DNA of 64,000 nucleotides from positions 1 through 64,000 of the forward strand of contig NZ_CALFXI010000073.1 of NCBI RefSeq assembly GCF_937958065.1. Direction: 5' to 3'. Made by a program: the position numbers and the translations under genes. The notes beneath the pieces are model-generated. The model was given only the letters and a program-made list of their open reading frames with translations, did not search any database and was not told the origin of the DNA. Source of the DNA: an uncultured Steroidobacter sp. (GTDB lineage Bacteria > Pseudomonadota > Gammaproteobacteria > Steroidobacterales > Steroidobacteraceae). Shown one piece after another: positions 53,931 to 62,893 of this stretch (positions are counted from its first letter, which is position 1; every line of letters begins with the position of its first letter).

Positions 53931-55054
53931 TGAACACAATCGGCTGGAACGGCGCGCTTTCTGCGATCGCTTTGCTGGCACTGGCGGGCTGCGGCTCCGA
54001 TGTGCCCTCGCCGCCTGCCGCTGATGCGACCGTCGCCGCACAGCAGGCCACAGCGTTCATCGAAGCCATCAAGCCGCGGCGTGACGGCAAGCCCGTCATC
54101 GCCATTCTCGCCCGGAACGAAGGCACGGAGATCACGGACTTTCTGCTGACGCACGCAGTTCTGCAACGTGCGGACATTGCCGACGTGCATGCCGTCGCGC
54201 CTCGCTCCGGTCGCGTCTCTTTATATCCGGCGCTGCAGGTCGAAGTAACGCAGGATCTCGCGACCTTCGACCGAACGTATCCCGAGGGCGCCGATTACGT
54301 GATCGTGCCGGCCATGAGCGACAGCAACGATGACGCCATTCTGTCCTGGCTGAAACGACAATCGGATCACGGCGCACGCATCATCGGCATCTGCGCGGGT
54401 GGACTCGTGGTCGGCAACGCCGGTCTGCTGGACGGTCGACGCTTCACGACGCATTGGTACTACGTCGATGAATTGCGCGACAGCCATCCCACGGCCGTCT
54501 ATGTGCCTCATCAGCGATATGTGATCAACGACCACATCGCCACGACCACCGGCATCACCGCCTCGGTGCCGACCATGCTCGCTCTGATCGAAGCGATCGG
54601 CGGACGCGACAGGGCCCAGGCACTCGCGACCGAATTTGGCGTGGAGTCGTGGACACCCATGCACGACAGCTCCCTGTTCGGACTCAACTTGGAGCGCAGG
54701 TTCCGCTACATCGTCAACAAGCTCGCGTTCTGGCGCCGTGATGAAATGCGCGTCGACGTTGTAGATGGCATGGACGATATCGCGCTCGCATTCACCGCCG
54801 ACGCCTGGTCGCGCACCGGACATATAACGGTGCAAGCGGCCGCCCCAGCACCGGTGAAGCTTCGCAGCGGCATCACGCTCCTGCCCGAGCCTGCGGCGGA
54901 CGATGCCGCTGCTCTGCCGCTCGCCTCCGACCTGAAGCCCATGGAACAACTCGATCGCACCCTCTGCGACATCGGCTCGCGCTTCGGCACGGCCCGTCGC
55001 GAGTGGGTGATGATGGAGCTGGAATATCCGGGTCAGCCGGCATGCGCCGAGTAA
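53930..55054 (+). CDS. Exported lipoprotein with DJ-1/PfpI (GlxA-like) domain
   Basis: 374 residues. A lipoprotein signal (SAIALLALAGC, Cys21) is followed by a DJ-1/PfpI domain in the form found at the N-terminus of GlxA/FtrA regulators: PVIAILARNEGTEITDFLLTHAVL, a nucleophile elbow with Cys155 in IIGICAGGLVVGNAGLLDG, then TTHWYYVDEL and GITASVPTMLALIEAIGG. The usual C-terminal AraC HTH is missing. Instead about 130 residues of low similarity follow. It should lie in the periplasm, anchored to a membrane. It may be a hydrolase or a ligand sensor, and neither is proven. GTG 53930 has AAGGAG five bases away. Confidence 0.85.
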   Translation: MNTIGWNGALSAIALLALAGCGSDVPSPPAADATVAAQQATAFIEAIKPRRDGKPVIAILARNEGTEITDFLLTHAVLQRADIADVHAVAPRSGRVSLYPALQVEVTQDLATFDRTYPEGADYVIVPAMSDSNDDAILSWLKRQSDHGARIIGICAGGLVVGNAGLLDGRRFTTHWYYVDELRDSHPTAVYVPHQRYVINDHIATTTGITASVPTMLALIEAIGGRDRAQALATEFGVESWTPMHDSSLFGLNLERRFRYIVNKLAFWRRDEMRVDVVDGMDDIALAFTADAWSRTGHITVQAAAPAPVKLRSGITLLPEPAADDAAALPLASDLKPMEQLDRTLCDIGSRFGTARREWVMMELEYPGQPACAE

Positions 55055-55099
55055 GAACCGAGCCAGACGTTTGCCGCGACTTCGAAAAAGCGCTCTGGT

Positions 55100-55144
55100 T
55101 CAGTGATTGAACCGCAGAGCTACGGCCGGAAAGTTGCGCAGCAT
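55100..55144 (-). pseudogene. Possible remnant of an ABC permease N-terminus
   Basis: Downstream of the ABC ATPase gene, where a permease would be expected, a 14-codon frame reads MLRNFPAVALRFNH and stops. The start resembles the first residues of MacB/FtsX-type permeases (MLRxxxxLALR). The match is too short to be sure and could be chance. The rest of the 175-bp gap shows no further permease-like sequence. Confidence 0.25.
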
Positions 55145-55229
55145 CCTGCGCGACCACCCTCATTGCGCTCGCCAGGCACCGCTGTGATGTCCTGTTTTGC
55201 CGTCGATGCACTCCTGACTGGCTCGCCCT

Positions 55230-55910
55230 CTACGCGGCGAGCAATGTCTCGCTGACCACGCGGCCGTCGAGAAACTTGATGGTGCGCTTTGCATGCGCGG
55301 CGTGCGCGAGCGAATGCGTCACCATCACCACGGTGGTTCCGGCCTGGTTGATTTCGCCGAGCATGGCCATGACCTCCGCGCCGTTCTCGGTATCCAGATT
55401 GCCGGTGGGCTCGTCGGCCAGGATCAGCTTTGGATTCGCCACCAGCGCGCGTGCGATCGCCACGCGTTGCTGCTGACCGCCGGAGAGTTGATGGGGCAGA
55501 TGCCTGGCGCGATGACTCAATCCCACGCGATCCAGTGCCGCAGCGATTCGCTTGACCCGCTCGGCGCGGCGCATGCCCTGATAGAGCAGCGATACTTCGA
55601 CGTTCTCGGTGACGTTCAGGTCGTCGATGAGATTGAAGCTCTGGAACACGAAACCGATGCCGCTGCGGCGTCGTTGCGTCAGCTGTCGTTCCGAATGGCG
55701 CGCCACATCCTCGCCGAAAAACCAGTACGAGCCGCTGCTGGGGCTGTCGAGCAGCCCGAGGATGTTCAACAACGTGGACTTGCCGCACCCCGAAGGCCCC
55801 ATGATGGCGACGAACTCGCCGGCCTGGATCTCCAGCGACACGTTGCTCAGCGCGCGCGTTTCCACTTCTTCGGTGCGATACGTTTTCGACAGATTTTCCA
55901 GCTTCAGCAT
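55230..55910 (-). CDS. ABC transporter ATP-binding protein (MacB/LolD type)
   Basis: A 226-residue cassette: Walker A GPSGCGKST (38-46), Q-loop region GFVFQSFNLIDDL, signature LSGGQQQRVAIARAL, Walker B LILADEPTGNLD, and H-loop THSLAHA. The NxxxTGNLD and LNILGLLDSPSSG elements place it with the MacB/LolD/FtsE exporter ATPases. It begins 21 bp after the membrane-fusion gene on the same strand. No permease gene follows, so its membrane partner must be encoded elsewhere or has been lost. Confidence 0.93.
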   Translation of the reverse strand: MLKLENLSKTYRTEEVETRALSNVSLEIQAGEFVAIMGPSGCGKSTLLNILGLLDSPSSGSYWFFGEDVARHSERQLTQRRRSGIGFVFQSFNLIDDLNVTENVEVSLLYQGMRRAERVKRIAAALDRVGLSHRARHLPHQLSGGQQQRVAIARALVANPKLILADEPTGNLDTENGAEVMAMLGEINQAGTTVVMVTHSLAHAAHAKRTIKFLDGRVVSETLLAA

Positions 55911-55931
55911 GCCCGCTCCTCTCTGCCAGAC

Positions 55932-57203
55932 TCAATTCACCAGCTCGATGCGATCGATGCGCGCGAATCCGCTGTAGTTCGACGTGATGACTCGCTCGCC
56001 GGCGGCCAGGCCGCTCAGGATTTCGACCTGCTCGACATTGCGTCTGCCGGTTTTGATCCGGCGTCGTTGCGCTTCGCGACGCCCGGCATCGAGCACGAAG
56101 ATCCAATCCCCTCCGGTCTCCGCAAGGAACGCGCCGGCGGGTAACACCAACGCCGGCACGTCATTGCCGAGCGCCAGCCTGCCTTGCAGGCCCTGTCCGG
56201 CCAGCAACCCCCGCGGCGGCGCGCCTTCGAACGCCAGCTCGACTTTGAACGTCCCCTCGGTGACCTGCGGCAGCACGCGCTTGACCCGGACCCTCACCTG
56301 CTCGCCATCGAAATCGATGGTCCCAGTCTGATCGACACGCAGCCGCCCGAGATAATACTCATCGATATCGGCCGAGAGTTTGTAACCCGTATCCGGCGTG
56401 ATCTCGCCCAAGCGCGCCCCTCGAGCCAGATTCTCGCCGACCTTCAGATCGATGGCAGTCATCAGGCCGTCGACCGGCGCACGCACCCTGAGTTGATCCA
56501 GCTTGCGCCGGGTGATTCCGATGTCCTCCTGCAACTTGGTCAGCTGCGCGGCAATCTGCGGCAGCTGTTGAACGCGCAACTGGTTCTGCTGCTCGTTGCT
56601 CCGGGCCTGCAACGGCCGCAGTGTGCGCATGTACTCCAGCGCGTCGTGCACCGTATCGCTGGCTTCTCTTGGTAGCATGCCGCTCTTCGTCAACGCTTCG
56701 CGCCGCTCCAGGGCGCGCGTCAGCCTGGCGATATCGTAGTCGATCGATGCCAGTGCCTTGTCATTGCTCAGTCGGTTCTGCTCCAGTTGCGTCTGATAGG
56801 CCTGCAGCTGGGTAATCGACTCCACCAGCCGCGCCTCGCGATCCAGCACATCCAGCTCGAGCTGCGTATTGGTCAGCTCCACCAGAGGCTGCCCGGCCGT
56901 CACCACATCACCCGGCTCGACCAGCACGCGCTCGACCCGCCCGCCCTCCAATGCGTCCAGGTACACGACATCGCGCGGCACGACCTTGCTTCGCAGTGGC
57001 ACGAAGTCACGAAACATCCCTTGCGTTACTGTTGCGATCTCCACATTGGTCACCGGCACTCGCAAGCTGCGTTGAGCATCGCCGAACCAGGCACTCAGCA
57101 GGAACGCCACCAGCACGCCAGCCGTGAGACTCGCAATCAGCCGCAACGTCCTCGGCTTGCGCCACCACGGCCGCACGATTGCAATATCCATCGCCGCCGT
57201 CAT
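55932..57203 (-). CDS. Membrane-fusion (HlyD/MacA-like) adaptor protein
   Basis: 423 residues. One N-terminal transmembrane helix (about 20-45, LRLIASLTAGVLVAFLLSAWFG), then the two lipoyl halves (GGRVERVLVEPGDVVTAGQPLVEL and VRAPVDGLMTAIDLKVGENLARG) around a long coiled-coil hairpin (about 110-230), and a beta-barrel part ending near the C-terminus (LPAGAFLAETGGDWIFVLD). It joins an inner-membrane pump to an outer-membrane channel. ATG 57203 has GGAGG five bases upstream. It is divergent from the response regulator, with a palindrome between them. Confidence 0.92.
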   Translation of the reverse strand: MTAAMDIAIVRPWWRKPRTLRLIASLTAGVLVAFLLSAWFGDAQRSLRVPVTNVEIATVTQGMFRDFVPLRSKVVPRDVVYLDALEGGRVERVLVEPGDVVTAGQPLVELTNTQLELDVLDREARLVESITQLQAYQTQLEQNRLSNDKALASIDYDIARLTRALERREALTKSGMLPREASDTVHDALEYMRTLRPLQARSNEQQNQLRVQQLPQIAAQLTKLQEDIGITRRKLDQLRVRAPVDGLMTAIDLKVGENLARGARLGEITPDTGYKLSADIDEYYLGRLRVDQTGTIDFDGEQVRVRVKRVLPQVTEGTFKVELAFEGAPPRGLLAGQGLQGRLALGNDVPALVLPAGAFLAETGGDWIFVLDAGRREAQRRRIKTGRRNVEQVEILSGLAAGERVITSNYSGFARIDRIELVN

Positions 57204-57303
57204 CCCAACCTCCGCGGAACCAGTGTACGAGACCCGAACCGGACTACAAACATTCGGTCGAACAAAGGTTTGTGCGATTTTCACTCGACTCCGGCCGGCC
57301 TCG

Positions 57304-57323
57304 GCTGTCCGGAAACGGACAGC
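57304..57323. promoter_or_regulatory. Perfect palindrome GCTGTCCG-GAAA-CGGACAGC
   Basis: Eight-base arms flank GAAA, midway in the 165-bp gap between the divergent adaptor and response-regulator genes. The dyad suits a Fis-type HTH dimer and is a good candidate operator for the adjacent regulator. The GNRA-type centre would also make a stable RNA hairpin in the regulator leader. A weaker ACAAAC/GTTTGT pair lies at 57246-57273. Confidence 0.55.
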
Positions 57324-57368
57324 AGCAAGCCGCTTGTCGAGCGAGCGTGCGCCGGACTACGCTTGAGC

Positions 57369-57914
57369 ATGAGCAACGATGGCGTCGTGCTGATCATCGA
57401 GGATGATGTGGATGTGCTGCGGGCCGCGCGCGTCGCGTTACAGCCGCATGTGCACCGTGTCGAGACCGCTACGTCCGCCGAGGGTCTGCGGGAGAGTTTG
57501 CAAGCCACACCGTTGGACGCCGTGCTCCTCGATATGAATTTCACTCGGGGTGCGCGCAACGGCGCCGACGGCCTGGACGCCCTGGCCCTCGTTCGCGAAG
57601 TCGACCCGACGCTGGCGGTCGTATTGATGACGGCCTACGGCGGCGTGGCCCTGGCGGTCGATTCGCTCAAACGCGGCGCCGCCGATTTCGTGCTCAAACC
57701 CTGGCGCAACGAGGCGCTGGTCGAAGCCGTGCTGCGCGCAATCGAGCTTACCCGCACCAAACGCGGCAGCGAGGCGCTGGATCTGGAAACCATCGAACGC
57801 CAGGCCATCGAGAAGGCGCTGGCTCGACATGCCGGCAACATTTCGCTCACCGCCTCGGCGCTGGGCTTGAGCCGGCCCGCCTTGTATCGACGCATGTCGA
57901 AGCATGGACTATAG
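57369..57914 (+). CDS. Response regulator with Fis-type HTH (no sigma-54 domain)
   Basis: 181 residues. The receiver domain has Glu11-Asp12-Asp13, phospho-acceptor Asp55 in VLLDMNF and Lys in DFVLKPW. The C-terminal part is a Fis/NtrC-type helix-turn-helix (QAIEKALARHAGNISLTASALGLSRPALYRRMSKHGL). The AAA+ domain of NtrC proteins is missing, as in RegA/PrrA/ActR. It overlaps the kinase gene by 11 bp and is divergent from the ABC adaptor and ATPase genes, which it likely controls. ATG 57369 is preceded by TTGAG. Confidence 0.92.
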   Translation: MSNDGVVLIIEDDVDVLRAARVALQPHVHRVETATSAEGLRESLQATPLDAVLLDMNFTRGARNGADGLDALALVREVDPTLAVVLMTAYGGVALAVDSLKRGAADFVLKPWRNEALVEAVLRAIELTRTKRGSEALDLETIERQAIEKALARHAGNISLTASALGLSRPALYRRMSKHGL

Positions 57915-59154
57915 AGCGCCGCGTTCGAGCGGCTTCGCTTTGGCTCTGGCCGCTCGGGCGATCGCCGTCGGTGGACTCGTTTGGCTCGCCGCCATTCTGC
58001 TCGTGCGGACGCAGCTCTACGCGACCCTCGCCATTGTCCTCGCCGTACTGCTGCTGATCAGTGTGGATTTCATGCGCGCGGTCAAACGAACCGCCGATGC
58101 GCCCGGAATCCCGATCGAGAGCAGGGGCGATCATTCACAGCAGCAGCGCCTCGAATACTTACAGACTCTGCTGGATACTGTGGCTGCCGCGCTGATCATC
58201 GTCGATTCGAACGGCGGCATCCGAAGGATCAATCGCGCAGCTCACAGCCTGCTCAAAGGAACCGCGACCCAACTGCGTGACATTCCAGAGTTCGACGCGA
58301 CGGCGGTCCGCACATTGCTGTCGCTCGTGCCCGGAGCGAGGCAGATCGTGCAGTTCACCGATGGCCGGCATCTGCTGTGCACAGCTGCGCAGTTCTCGGC
58401 CCCGGGTTACGCACCCGAGCGGCTGATTTCTCTGCAGCGAGTCGCCGGCGAGCTCGACGCGGTCGAAGTGAAGGCGTGGCAGGACATGGCGCGCGTGATA
58501 GCGCACGAGATGATGAATTCATTGACGCCCATCGCCTCGCTCTCGGAAAGCCTCGAAACCCAGCTGCGGGATCGGACCGAGCCAGCGACCAGCGACGACG
58601 TGGCCAGATCGATCGATGCCATCCGACGCCGCAGCCTCGGCCTGATGAGTTTCATCGAACGCTATCGACGCGTGGCCGATCTGCCGCCACCGGTGATTCA
58701 GCCTATCTGCGCCGCAGGCCTGATCAGTGACATCCAGAAGCTCGTCACGGCCGAAGTGGAACGCTGCAACGTACGACTGCGCACCAGCGTGACGCCGGCC
58801 GACGTCACCTTCCCCGCCGACGCGGCCCTGCTGGAACACGCCATTCTCAACCTGTTGCAAAACGCTCTGGACGCAACCGAACAAACCGCCGATGCCGCGG
58901 TAACGCTCGAATGCAGGGTCGAAGCGACTCAGGTCCTGATCACCGTGACCGACAACGGCCTGGGCCTGCCCGAGCACGAGCGCGACCGGATTCTGCTGCC
59001 TTTTTATTCCACCAAGCCCGAGGGCTCCGGCATCGGGCTCGCCCTGGTGCGACAAGTGGCACTGGCCCATCAAGGCAGACTGGAGATACGCAGCAACGAG
59101 CCGCGCGGCGCCGTTGTATCTATTGTGTTGCCCGTGGCGTCCTCGGCTCCGTGA
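57904..59154 (+). CDS. NtrY-like sensor histidine kinase
   Basis: 416 residues. Two N-terminal transmembrane helices (about 10-33 and 38-57) with only a few residues between, so sensing is probably within the membrane or cytoplasm. A PAS-like domain (about 85-180) follows. The phospho-acceptor His201 is in VIAHEMMNSLTPIASLSESL and the ATPase domain has the N box LLQNALDAT, G1 TDNGLGLP, F box PFYSTK and G2 GSGIGLAL. The HEMMNSLTPI form is typical of the NtrY group. It is coupled to the response regulator by overlap. Confidence 0.93.
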   Translation: MDYRAPRSSGFALALAARAIAVGGLVWLAAILLVRTQLYATLAIVLAVLLLISVDFMRAVKRTADAPGIPIESRGDHSQQQRLEYLQTLLDTVAAALIIVDSNGGIRRINRAAHSLLKGTATQLRDIPEFDATAVRTLLSLVPGARQIVQFTDGRHLLCTAAQFSAPGYAPERLISLQRVAGELDAVEVKAWQDMARVIAHEMMNSLTPIASLSESLETQLRDRTEPATSDDVARSIDAIRRRSLGLMSFIERYRRVADLPPPVIQPICAAGLISDIQKLVTAEVERCNVRLRTSVTPADVTFPADAALLEHAILNLLQNALDATEQTADAAVTLECRVEATQVLITVTDNGLGLPEHERDRILLPFYSTKPEGSGIGLALVRQVALAHQGRLEIRSNEPRGAVVSIVLPVASSAP

Positions 59155-59318
59155 GGATGAAAGTCCTAGAGCCGCACTGCTGCGGTCCGCAATAGCGTCC
59201 GCAGGTACACCCCGCGCCTGACCGGATCTCTCGCGTATCGTGCGGCGCTCCCCGGCATGAAAACCAGCAGCGCTCCGGTACACTGAAGCACGAGTGCGTT
59301 CCCCGGGGATGCAATCCG

Positions 59319-59990
59319 ATGCGTCTGCTGATCGTCGAAGACGAAGCCAAGACCCGTACCTACCTCAGCAAGGGGTTGAAGGAAGCGGGCTTCGTGGTCG
59401 ATTCGGCCGAGGACGGCGTTACCGGGTTGCATCTGATCCAGACCCAGGAGTACGACGCGCTGATCCTCGACGTGATGCTGCCCGGCGCGGACGGCTGGTC
59501 GCTGGTCAGCAAGCTGCGCGCATCGGGCAATCGCACGCCGGTACTGTTTCTGACGGCGCGCGACCAGACGGAGGACCTGGTCAAGGGACTCGAGCTGGGC
59601 GCGGACGACTACGTCGTCAAACCGTTCGTGTACGCCGAACTGCTCGCCCGGGTGCGAGCCCTGACGCGCAGAGGCCAGAATCGAGAGCCGGACACCCTGC
59701 GCATCGCCGATCTCGACCTCGACTTTCACAAACACCGCGCAAGCCGCGGTGGCCGCCCGCTCGATCTCACCCCCAAGGAATTTCTGCTGCTGGCACTGCT
59801 GATGCGCCGTCAGGGTGAAGTGCTCAGCCGCACGGTGATTGCGTCGCAGGTGTGGGACATCAACTTCGACAGCGATCTGAACCTGGTCGATGTCTCGGTC
59901 GGCCGGCTGCGGCGCAAAGTCGATGGTGACGCGCGGCTCAAGTTGATTCATACGGTTCGCGGCGTCGGTTTCGTGCTCGAAGTGCGTTGA
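59319..59990 (+). CDS. OmpR-family response regulator (CusR/CopR-like)
   Basis: 223 residues. The receiver has Glu7-Asp8-Glu9, Asp51 in LILDVMLPG and the switch region VLFLTARDQ with VVKPF. The winged helix is in LDLTPKEFLLLALLMRRQGEVLSR and VDVSVGRLRRKVD. The whole pattern (MRLLIVEDEAKTRTYLSKGL) is that of heavy-metal regulators. A TACACT at 59279 may be its -10 box, with no good -35. No CusR-type TGACAA/TTGTCA box was found. It lies upstream of a matching kinase and an RND efflux set. Confidence 0.93.
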   Translation: MRLLIVEDEAKTRTYLSKGLKEAGFVVDSAEDGVTGLHLIQTQEYDALILDVMLPGADGWSLVSKLRASGNRTPVLFLTARDQTEDLVKGLELGADDYVVKPFVYAELLARVRALTRRGQNREPDTLRIADLDLDFHKHRASRGGRPLDLTPKEFLLLALLMRRQGEVLSRTVIASQVWDINFDSDLNLVDVSVGRLRRKVDGDARLKLIHTVRGVGFVLEVR

Positions 59991-60001
59991 GCGGATTGCC
60001 C

Positions 60002-61438
60002 ATGTCCAACAGGCCCGCTCGGAATTCCGCCGGATCCAGCACGTGGTCGATCGCTGCGCGCATTACCACCCTCATCACCGTGTCTGGATTCGGAATCCTG
60101 CTGGCCGCGGGATTGTTTCTCTACTGGACGCTGGCAAGGAGCCTGGAAGACGAAACTGCTCGGTTCCTCGCCGACAAGGCGTTCGTGCTCAGGGCAGTGA
60201 TTCGCGATCGGCCGTACGACATGGCCGCGTTCGACGAGGAAACGCGCTTGGAGGGAGCCGCGCGACGCTTCAGTCGCTATTACGTGCGCGTCCTGAACGA
60301 ACGAGGACAGTTGATCGTCGAAACGCCCGAAATGAGCAAGCTCGTCGGGGCGACAGCGTTCGAGGCATTGACGCCTGCGAACACAGATTCGAACCAAGTG
60401 CACGAGGTCACTCTCGGGAGCCAGACGGTTGCCCTGCTGGCTGCGACGGCGCCCACCACCGCCGGCCAGCTCTGGCGGGTTCAACTCGCGCTCGATGTTT
60501 CCAACAAGGCGGCCCTGCTTGCCAGCTATCGGCGCAATCTTCTATTCGTGCTGCTGGCCGGTTTGGGAATCTCCGCGCTGGCGGGCTATGCCATTGCCCG
60601 TCGTGGACTGGCGCCGCTCGACTCGATCACTCGCTCCGCTCGCGCCATCAGCGCAGCGAACCTCGACCACCGCGTGAGCAGCCCGGCCTGGCCGAAGGAG
60701 CTGACCGCGCTGGCCGACGCGTTCGACCAGATGCTGGAACGCCTGGAGGATTCGTTTCGGCGACTCTCCCAGTTCTCGGCCGACATCGCGCACGAACTGC
60801 GCACGCCGGTCACGAATTTCCTGACCGAGTCGCAGGTGACGTTATCGCAGCCGCGCTCGGTGCACGAATACCGCCAGGTGCTGGAGTCCGGCATCGAGGA
60901 ATTTGCCAGCCTGGCTCGCATGATCGACTCGCTGCTGTTTCTGGCGCGGGCCGATCAGGTCGACGGTCGTCTGGAGCGCACCGAGCTCGACGCCCGCAGG
61001 GAAATCGAAAACGTCATGGAATTCCATCGGGCCAACGCCGAGGAGCATGGCGTGACGCTGACCTGTGAAGGGGCCGCGCGGCTTCATGCCAACTCCATCC
61101 TGTTCCAGCGCGCGATCAGCAACTTGTTGAGTAATGCTGTGCGTCATACCGCTGCGCAGGGATGTGTAACGATTCGGATCACCGCAGCCGACCATGGCGC
61201 AACGAACATATCGGTGCGCGATACTGGTACCGGCATCGCGCCGGAGCATCTGCCCCACCTGTTCGATCGTTTCTATCGCGCCGACGCTTCTCGCAGCCAG
61301 CGAACCGGCGGCTTCGGGCTCGGACTGGCGCTGGTCCAATCCATCATGGCCCTGCATGGCGGCGCCGCCCGGCTGGCGAGTGAGCTCGGTCAGGGCACGG
61401 AGGTGATCCTGACGTTTCCAGGCAAGGGCGATTCCTGA
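60002..61438 (+). CDS. Heavy-metal-type sensor histidine kinase (CusS-like)
   Basis: 478 residues. A first transmembrane helix (about 22-45), a periplasmic sensor loop (about 45-170), a second helix (LLFVLLAGLGISALAGYAIAR), a HAMP region, then His in FSADIAHELRTPVTNF, with N box ISNLLSNAVRHT, G1 DTGTGIAPE and G2 GGFGLGLAL. It resembles CusS/CopS in layout. ATG 60002 has CGGA seven bases away. A TTG at 59987 overlaps the regulator stop and is less likely. The metal ligands cannot be read from the loop. Confidence 0.93.
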   Translation: MSNRPARNSAGSSTWSIAARITTLITVSGFGILLAAGLFLYWTLARSLEDETARFLADKAFVLRAVIRDRPYDMAAFDEETRLEGAARRFSRYYVRVLNERGQLIVETPEMSKLVGATAFEALTPANTDSNQVHEVTLGSQTVALLAATAPTTAGQLWRVQLALDVSNKAALLASYRRNLLFVLLAGLGISALAGYAIARRGLAPLDSITRSARAISAANLDHRVSSPAWPKELTALADAFDQMLERLEDSFRRLSQFSADIAHELRTPVTNFLTESQVTLSQPRSVHEYRQVLESGIEEFASLARMIDSLLFLARADQVDGRLERTELDARREIENVMEFHRANAEEHGVTLTCEGAARLHANSILFQRAISNLLSNAVRHTAAQGCVTIRITAADHGATNISVRDTGTGIAPEHLPHLFDRFYRADASRSQRTGGFGLGLALVQSIMALHGGAARLASELGQGTEVILTFPGKGDS

Positions 61439-61495
61439 CAACTTCGTCAATGTTTCGTCAAAGTCGTGTTACTGCCCGGCTGGCACTATCGCGGG

Positions 61496-62893
61496 ATGCG
61501 ATCGGTGCGCCGACATCGAGCCTGGAGCTTCGCCACGAGTCTCTTGATGGTGTCGGCGTGCGCGCACTTCGAACCTCGCCCGCTGCATCCAGAAGCCATC
61601 GCCGAAAAGTACGACACGCTCAGTTTGAACGACGCTGAACTGCGTGCATTTCTGCAGGCCAATGCGCCGGAGCTGGCCGCCCCCTGGCCGCGGCCGTCCT
61701 GGGATCTGTCGGCCTTGACGCTGGCGGCGTTCCATTTCAATGCCGATCTGCAACTGGCACGCGCCGAGTGGCAAACGGCTGCCGCGGCAGTCGCAGCGGC
61801 TGGTATGCGACCCAATCCGTCCGTCACGTTGATCCCGGGCTACAACGTCGATGCACAGCCTGGCACGCCGCGCGGAATCCCCGGCATGTCCATCGATATC
61901 CCGATCGAGACGGCGGGCAAGCGTCGCTTTCGCCTCAACAAAACGGAACATCTCGAGGAGGCGGCGCGGCTCAAATTCATCGACGCCGCCTGGCAGGTTC
62001 GCAGTGAGTTGCGATCGACGTTGATCGAGCTGACCGCCGCACAGCGGCGCCTCACGTTATTGCGGGAGCAGCTGTCGATTCAGCAGCGCGTAGTCGATCT
62101 GCTTCAACAACGTTTCACTCTCGGAGCAGCCTCGGCCGGCGAACTCTCGCCGGCGCGAGTTGCCTCGATTCGGCTGCAGCTGGACCTGGCCGAAAGCGAG
62201 CGCCGACAGAACGATGCCAGAAGCAATCTCGCACGTGTGCTCGGTGTGCCGCTGCAGGCGCTTGCTGGCGTAACGTTTGATTTCGTCCTCGATTCGGCTC
62301 TTGTGATCGACATCGCACAGTCACGCCGTCAGGCTCTGCAGCATCGAGCCGATATTGCGGCCGGGCTGGCCGAGTATGCCGCGAGTGAAGCGGATCTACA
62401 GGTTGAAATCGCCAAACAGTATCCGGACCTTCATCTCGGCCCCGCGTATCAGTGGGATCAGGGTGAGAGCAAGTGGAGCCTGGGCATCGGTTTCGAGCTG
62501 CCGCTGAATCGGAATCGAGGCGCGATCGCGCAAGCAGAAGCGCAACGGGCGGAAAGCGCGGCCCGCTTTCGTGCGCTCGAGACCAGCGTCATTGCCCAGA
62601 TCGATCGAGCGAGCGCAGCGCACAGACTTGCGACCGAGCGGCTGACGCGAGCGCGTGCGCTCCACGAAGCAACCGAGAGCGGCATCGCTCGGCAGGAACT
62701 TCGGCTGCGCGCCGGCGATATCGATCAACTCGAATATCAGGCAGCGAAGTTGGAAGCCGCCGTCAGCGCAGTCGCCGTCCTCGACAGCGAAACTGAAGTC
62801 GCGCAGGCGGCAGGCAAAGTCGAGGACGCGCTACAGCAGCCCCTCGCCGAGATCGACGCACTCGAGGCGCGCCGGACGCGCGAAAAGAAATGA
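61496..62893 (+). CDS. Outer-membrane efflux protein (CzcC/CusC-like)
   Basis: 465 residues of the TolC family. The N-terminal signal ends in a lipobox (LLMVSAC), so it is probably an outer-membrane lipoprotein. Two repeats of the OEP domain follow, with ALTLAAFHFNADLQLARAEWQ, MRPNPSVTLIPGY and the second copy near ALQHRADIAAGLAEYAASEADLQVEIAKQYPDLHLG, each with long coiled coils. PGTPRGIPGMSIDIPIETAGKRRFRL is typical of CzcC-like channels. ATG 61496 was chosen to keep the signal peptide. A longer start at 61466 only adds polar residues. It overlaps the adaptor gene by 4 bp. Confidence 0.9.
   Translation: MRSVRRHRAWSFATSLLMVSACAHFEPRPLHPEAIAEKYDTLSLNDAELRAFLQANAPELAAPWPRPSWDLSALTLAAFHFNADLQLARAEWQTAAAAVAAAGMRPNPSVTLIPGYNVDAQPGTPRGIPGMSIDIPIETAGKRRFRLNKTEHLEEAARLKFIDAAWQVRSELRSTLIELTAAQRRLTLLREQLSIQQRVVDLLQQRFTLGAASAGELSPARVASIRLQLDLAESERRQNDARSNLARVLGVPLQALAGVTFDFVLDSALVIDIAQSRRQALQHRADIAAGLAEYAASEADLQVEIAKQYPDLHLGPAYQWDQGESKWSLGIGFELPLNRNRGAIAQAEAQRAESAARFRALETSVIAQIDRASAAHRLATERLTRARALHEATESGIARQELRLRAGDIDQLEYQAAKLEAAVSAVAVLDSETEVAQAAGKVEDALQQPLAEIDALEARRTREKK

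Noticed and set aside
59155..59318. CusR box before the heavy-metal regulator
   Set aside because: No TGACAA...TTGTCA dyad could be found. Only a weak TACACT -10 candidate is present.
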